Assembly: GCF_042643145.1 (NCBI RefSeq)
Contig: NZ_JBHRSA010000007.1
Location: 1 to 14,074, forward strand
Direction of reading: 5' to 3'
DNA length: 14,074 nt
Origin: Virgibacillus_O xinjiangensis
Lineage (GTDB): Bacteria > Bacillota > Bacilli > Bacillales > Amphibacillaceae
Under the pieces are notes generated by a model, which was given only the letters and a program-made list of their open reading frames with translations, was not told the DNA's origin and did not search any database. Of this stretch, positions 13,786 to 14,074 are shown piece by piece. Position numbers and translations under genes: made by a program. Numbering within the stretch: position 1 is the stretch's first letter; each line of letters starts with the position of its first letter.

Positions 13786-14005
13786 AATCGGCAGGAGAGC
13801 TGGTATATCAGCAGGAGCGCAGGTTTATCGGCAGGAGGCGCGTGGAATCGGCGGGAGCGCAGGTTTATCAGCAGGAGGAGCGGGAAATCCGCGGGAGCGC
13901 TCGTTAATCGGCAGGAGGAGCGCGAAATCCGCGGAAGCGCTGGCTTATCGGCAGGAGGAGCGCGTAATCGGCGGGAGCGCTGGTATATCAGCAGGAGGAG
14001 CGCGA
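13786..14005. repeat. Right tandem array of 20-bp units, same orientation as the left array
   Basis: Eleven contiguous 20-bp units. From 13826 on they alternate strictly: A units such as 13946-13965 TATCGGCAGGAGGAGCGCGT and B units such as 13966-13985 AATCGGCGGGAGCGCTGGTA. The first two units (13786, 13806) are both A-like hybrids. The purine-rich strand is again plus, so the array is a direct repeat of the left one, not inverted. The two arrays have their own dialect: the left ends A units in GCGCGG, the right in AGCGCG plus A or T; right B units contain AGCGCT. The last unit runs into the right arm through a shared AATCG. A continuous reading frame (13751-14041) crosses it but is judged spurious. 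Confidence 0.93.
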
Positions 14006-14008
14006 AAT

Positions 14009-14074
14009 CGATTAAGTCCGTATAATTGTGTAAAAGTGTAAAAAAAAGAATGGATCACATCAATTCTTGGTTAC
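14009..14074 (-). repeat. Right arm of the 66-bp perfect inverted repeat
   Basis: It is the exact reverse complement of 2-67, and the window ends on its outer base. It begins CGATTAAGTCCG directly at the end of the array. That the window stops precisely where the repeat does is what one expects of a contig broken at a multicopy repeat, but also of a segment cut out on its own ends. Confidence 0.95.
14040..14068 (-). terminator. Terminator-like hairpin with T8 inside the right arm
   Basis: Mirror image of the structure at 8-36: on the minus strand the imperfect 10-bp hairpin (14046-14068) is followed by T8 (14040-14047). It would stop transcription entering from the right. Same weak AT-rich stem and same uncertainty. 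Confidence 0.4.

Noticed and set aside
71..14005. CRISPR arrays
   Set aside because: Units are directly adjacent with no unique spacers of constant length, no palindromic repeat and no cas genes.
13751..14041. Repetitive reading frame over the right array
   Set aside because: It begins inside the ykfD terminator and runs through array and arm; same reasons as for the left array.
1..14074. Composite transposon with transposase
   Set aside because: No transposase, integrase or recombinase gene is present; only the inverted ends suggest mobility.

Overview
The window comes from a Gram-positive Bacillales bacterium, most like Bacillaceae or Planococcaceae. Genes have strong purine-rich Shine-Dalgarno sequences, one probably starts at TTG, and the protein set and order match Bacillus subtilis blocks. 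All real genes lie on the + strand. There are no tRNA, rRNA or transposase genes and no CRISPR array. Species cannot be decided from the sequence.

Left part (about 500-2964): a small conserved block, ywzB (DUF1146 membrane protein), ywmB (secreted YwmB/DUF1779 protein) and murA (UDP-GlcNAc enolpyruvyl transferase, Cys117 type). This is the B. subtilis gene order downstream of the ATP synthase operon. A strong intrinsic terminator closes it. In B. subtilis spoIID comes next; here it does not.

Central and right part (about 2990-13761): a complete murein-peptide import and recycling cluster, equivalent to B. subtilis dppABCDE-ykfABCD. It encodes D-aminopeptidase DppA, permeases DppB and DppC, ATPase DppD, lipoprotein receptor DppE, LD-carboxypeptidase LdcA/YkfA, L-Ala-D/L-Glu epimerase YkfB, NlpC/P60 gamma-D-Glu-diamino acid endopeptidase YkfC and ATPase YkfD. 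One extra gene sits between dppA and dppB: a class A beta-lactamase-fold serine hydrolase with no export signal. A cre-like CcpA site precedes dppA. A hairpin/terminator pair plus a candidate promoter separates dppE from ldcA, so the cluster may be two overlapping transcription units. The joint logic is plausible: DppBCDE with DppD/YkfD import wall peptides. LdcA removes terminal D-Ala, YkfC releases L-Ala-D-Glu, YkfB turns it into L-Ala-L-Glu for ordinary dipeptidases, and DppA (perhaps with the extra hydrolase) handles D-Ala-containing peptides. MurA, upstream, makes new wall precursor.

Ends: the first and last 66 bases form a perfect inverted repeat (2-67 and 14009-14074). Inside each arm lies an array of 20-bp units (40-bp A/B dimers) with GGCAGGAGG-type cores. 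The arms are inverted but the arrays are in the same direct orientation. Either this is a 14-kb segment bounded by paired dispersed elements, or (at least as likely) the window is a whole assembly contig whose ends stop inside a multicopy repeat. The sequence alone cannot decide.
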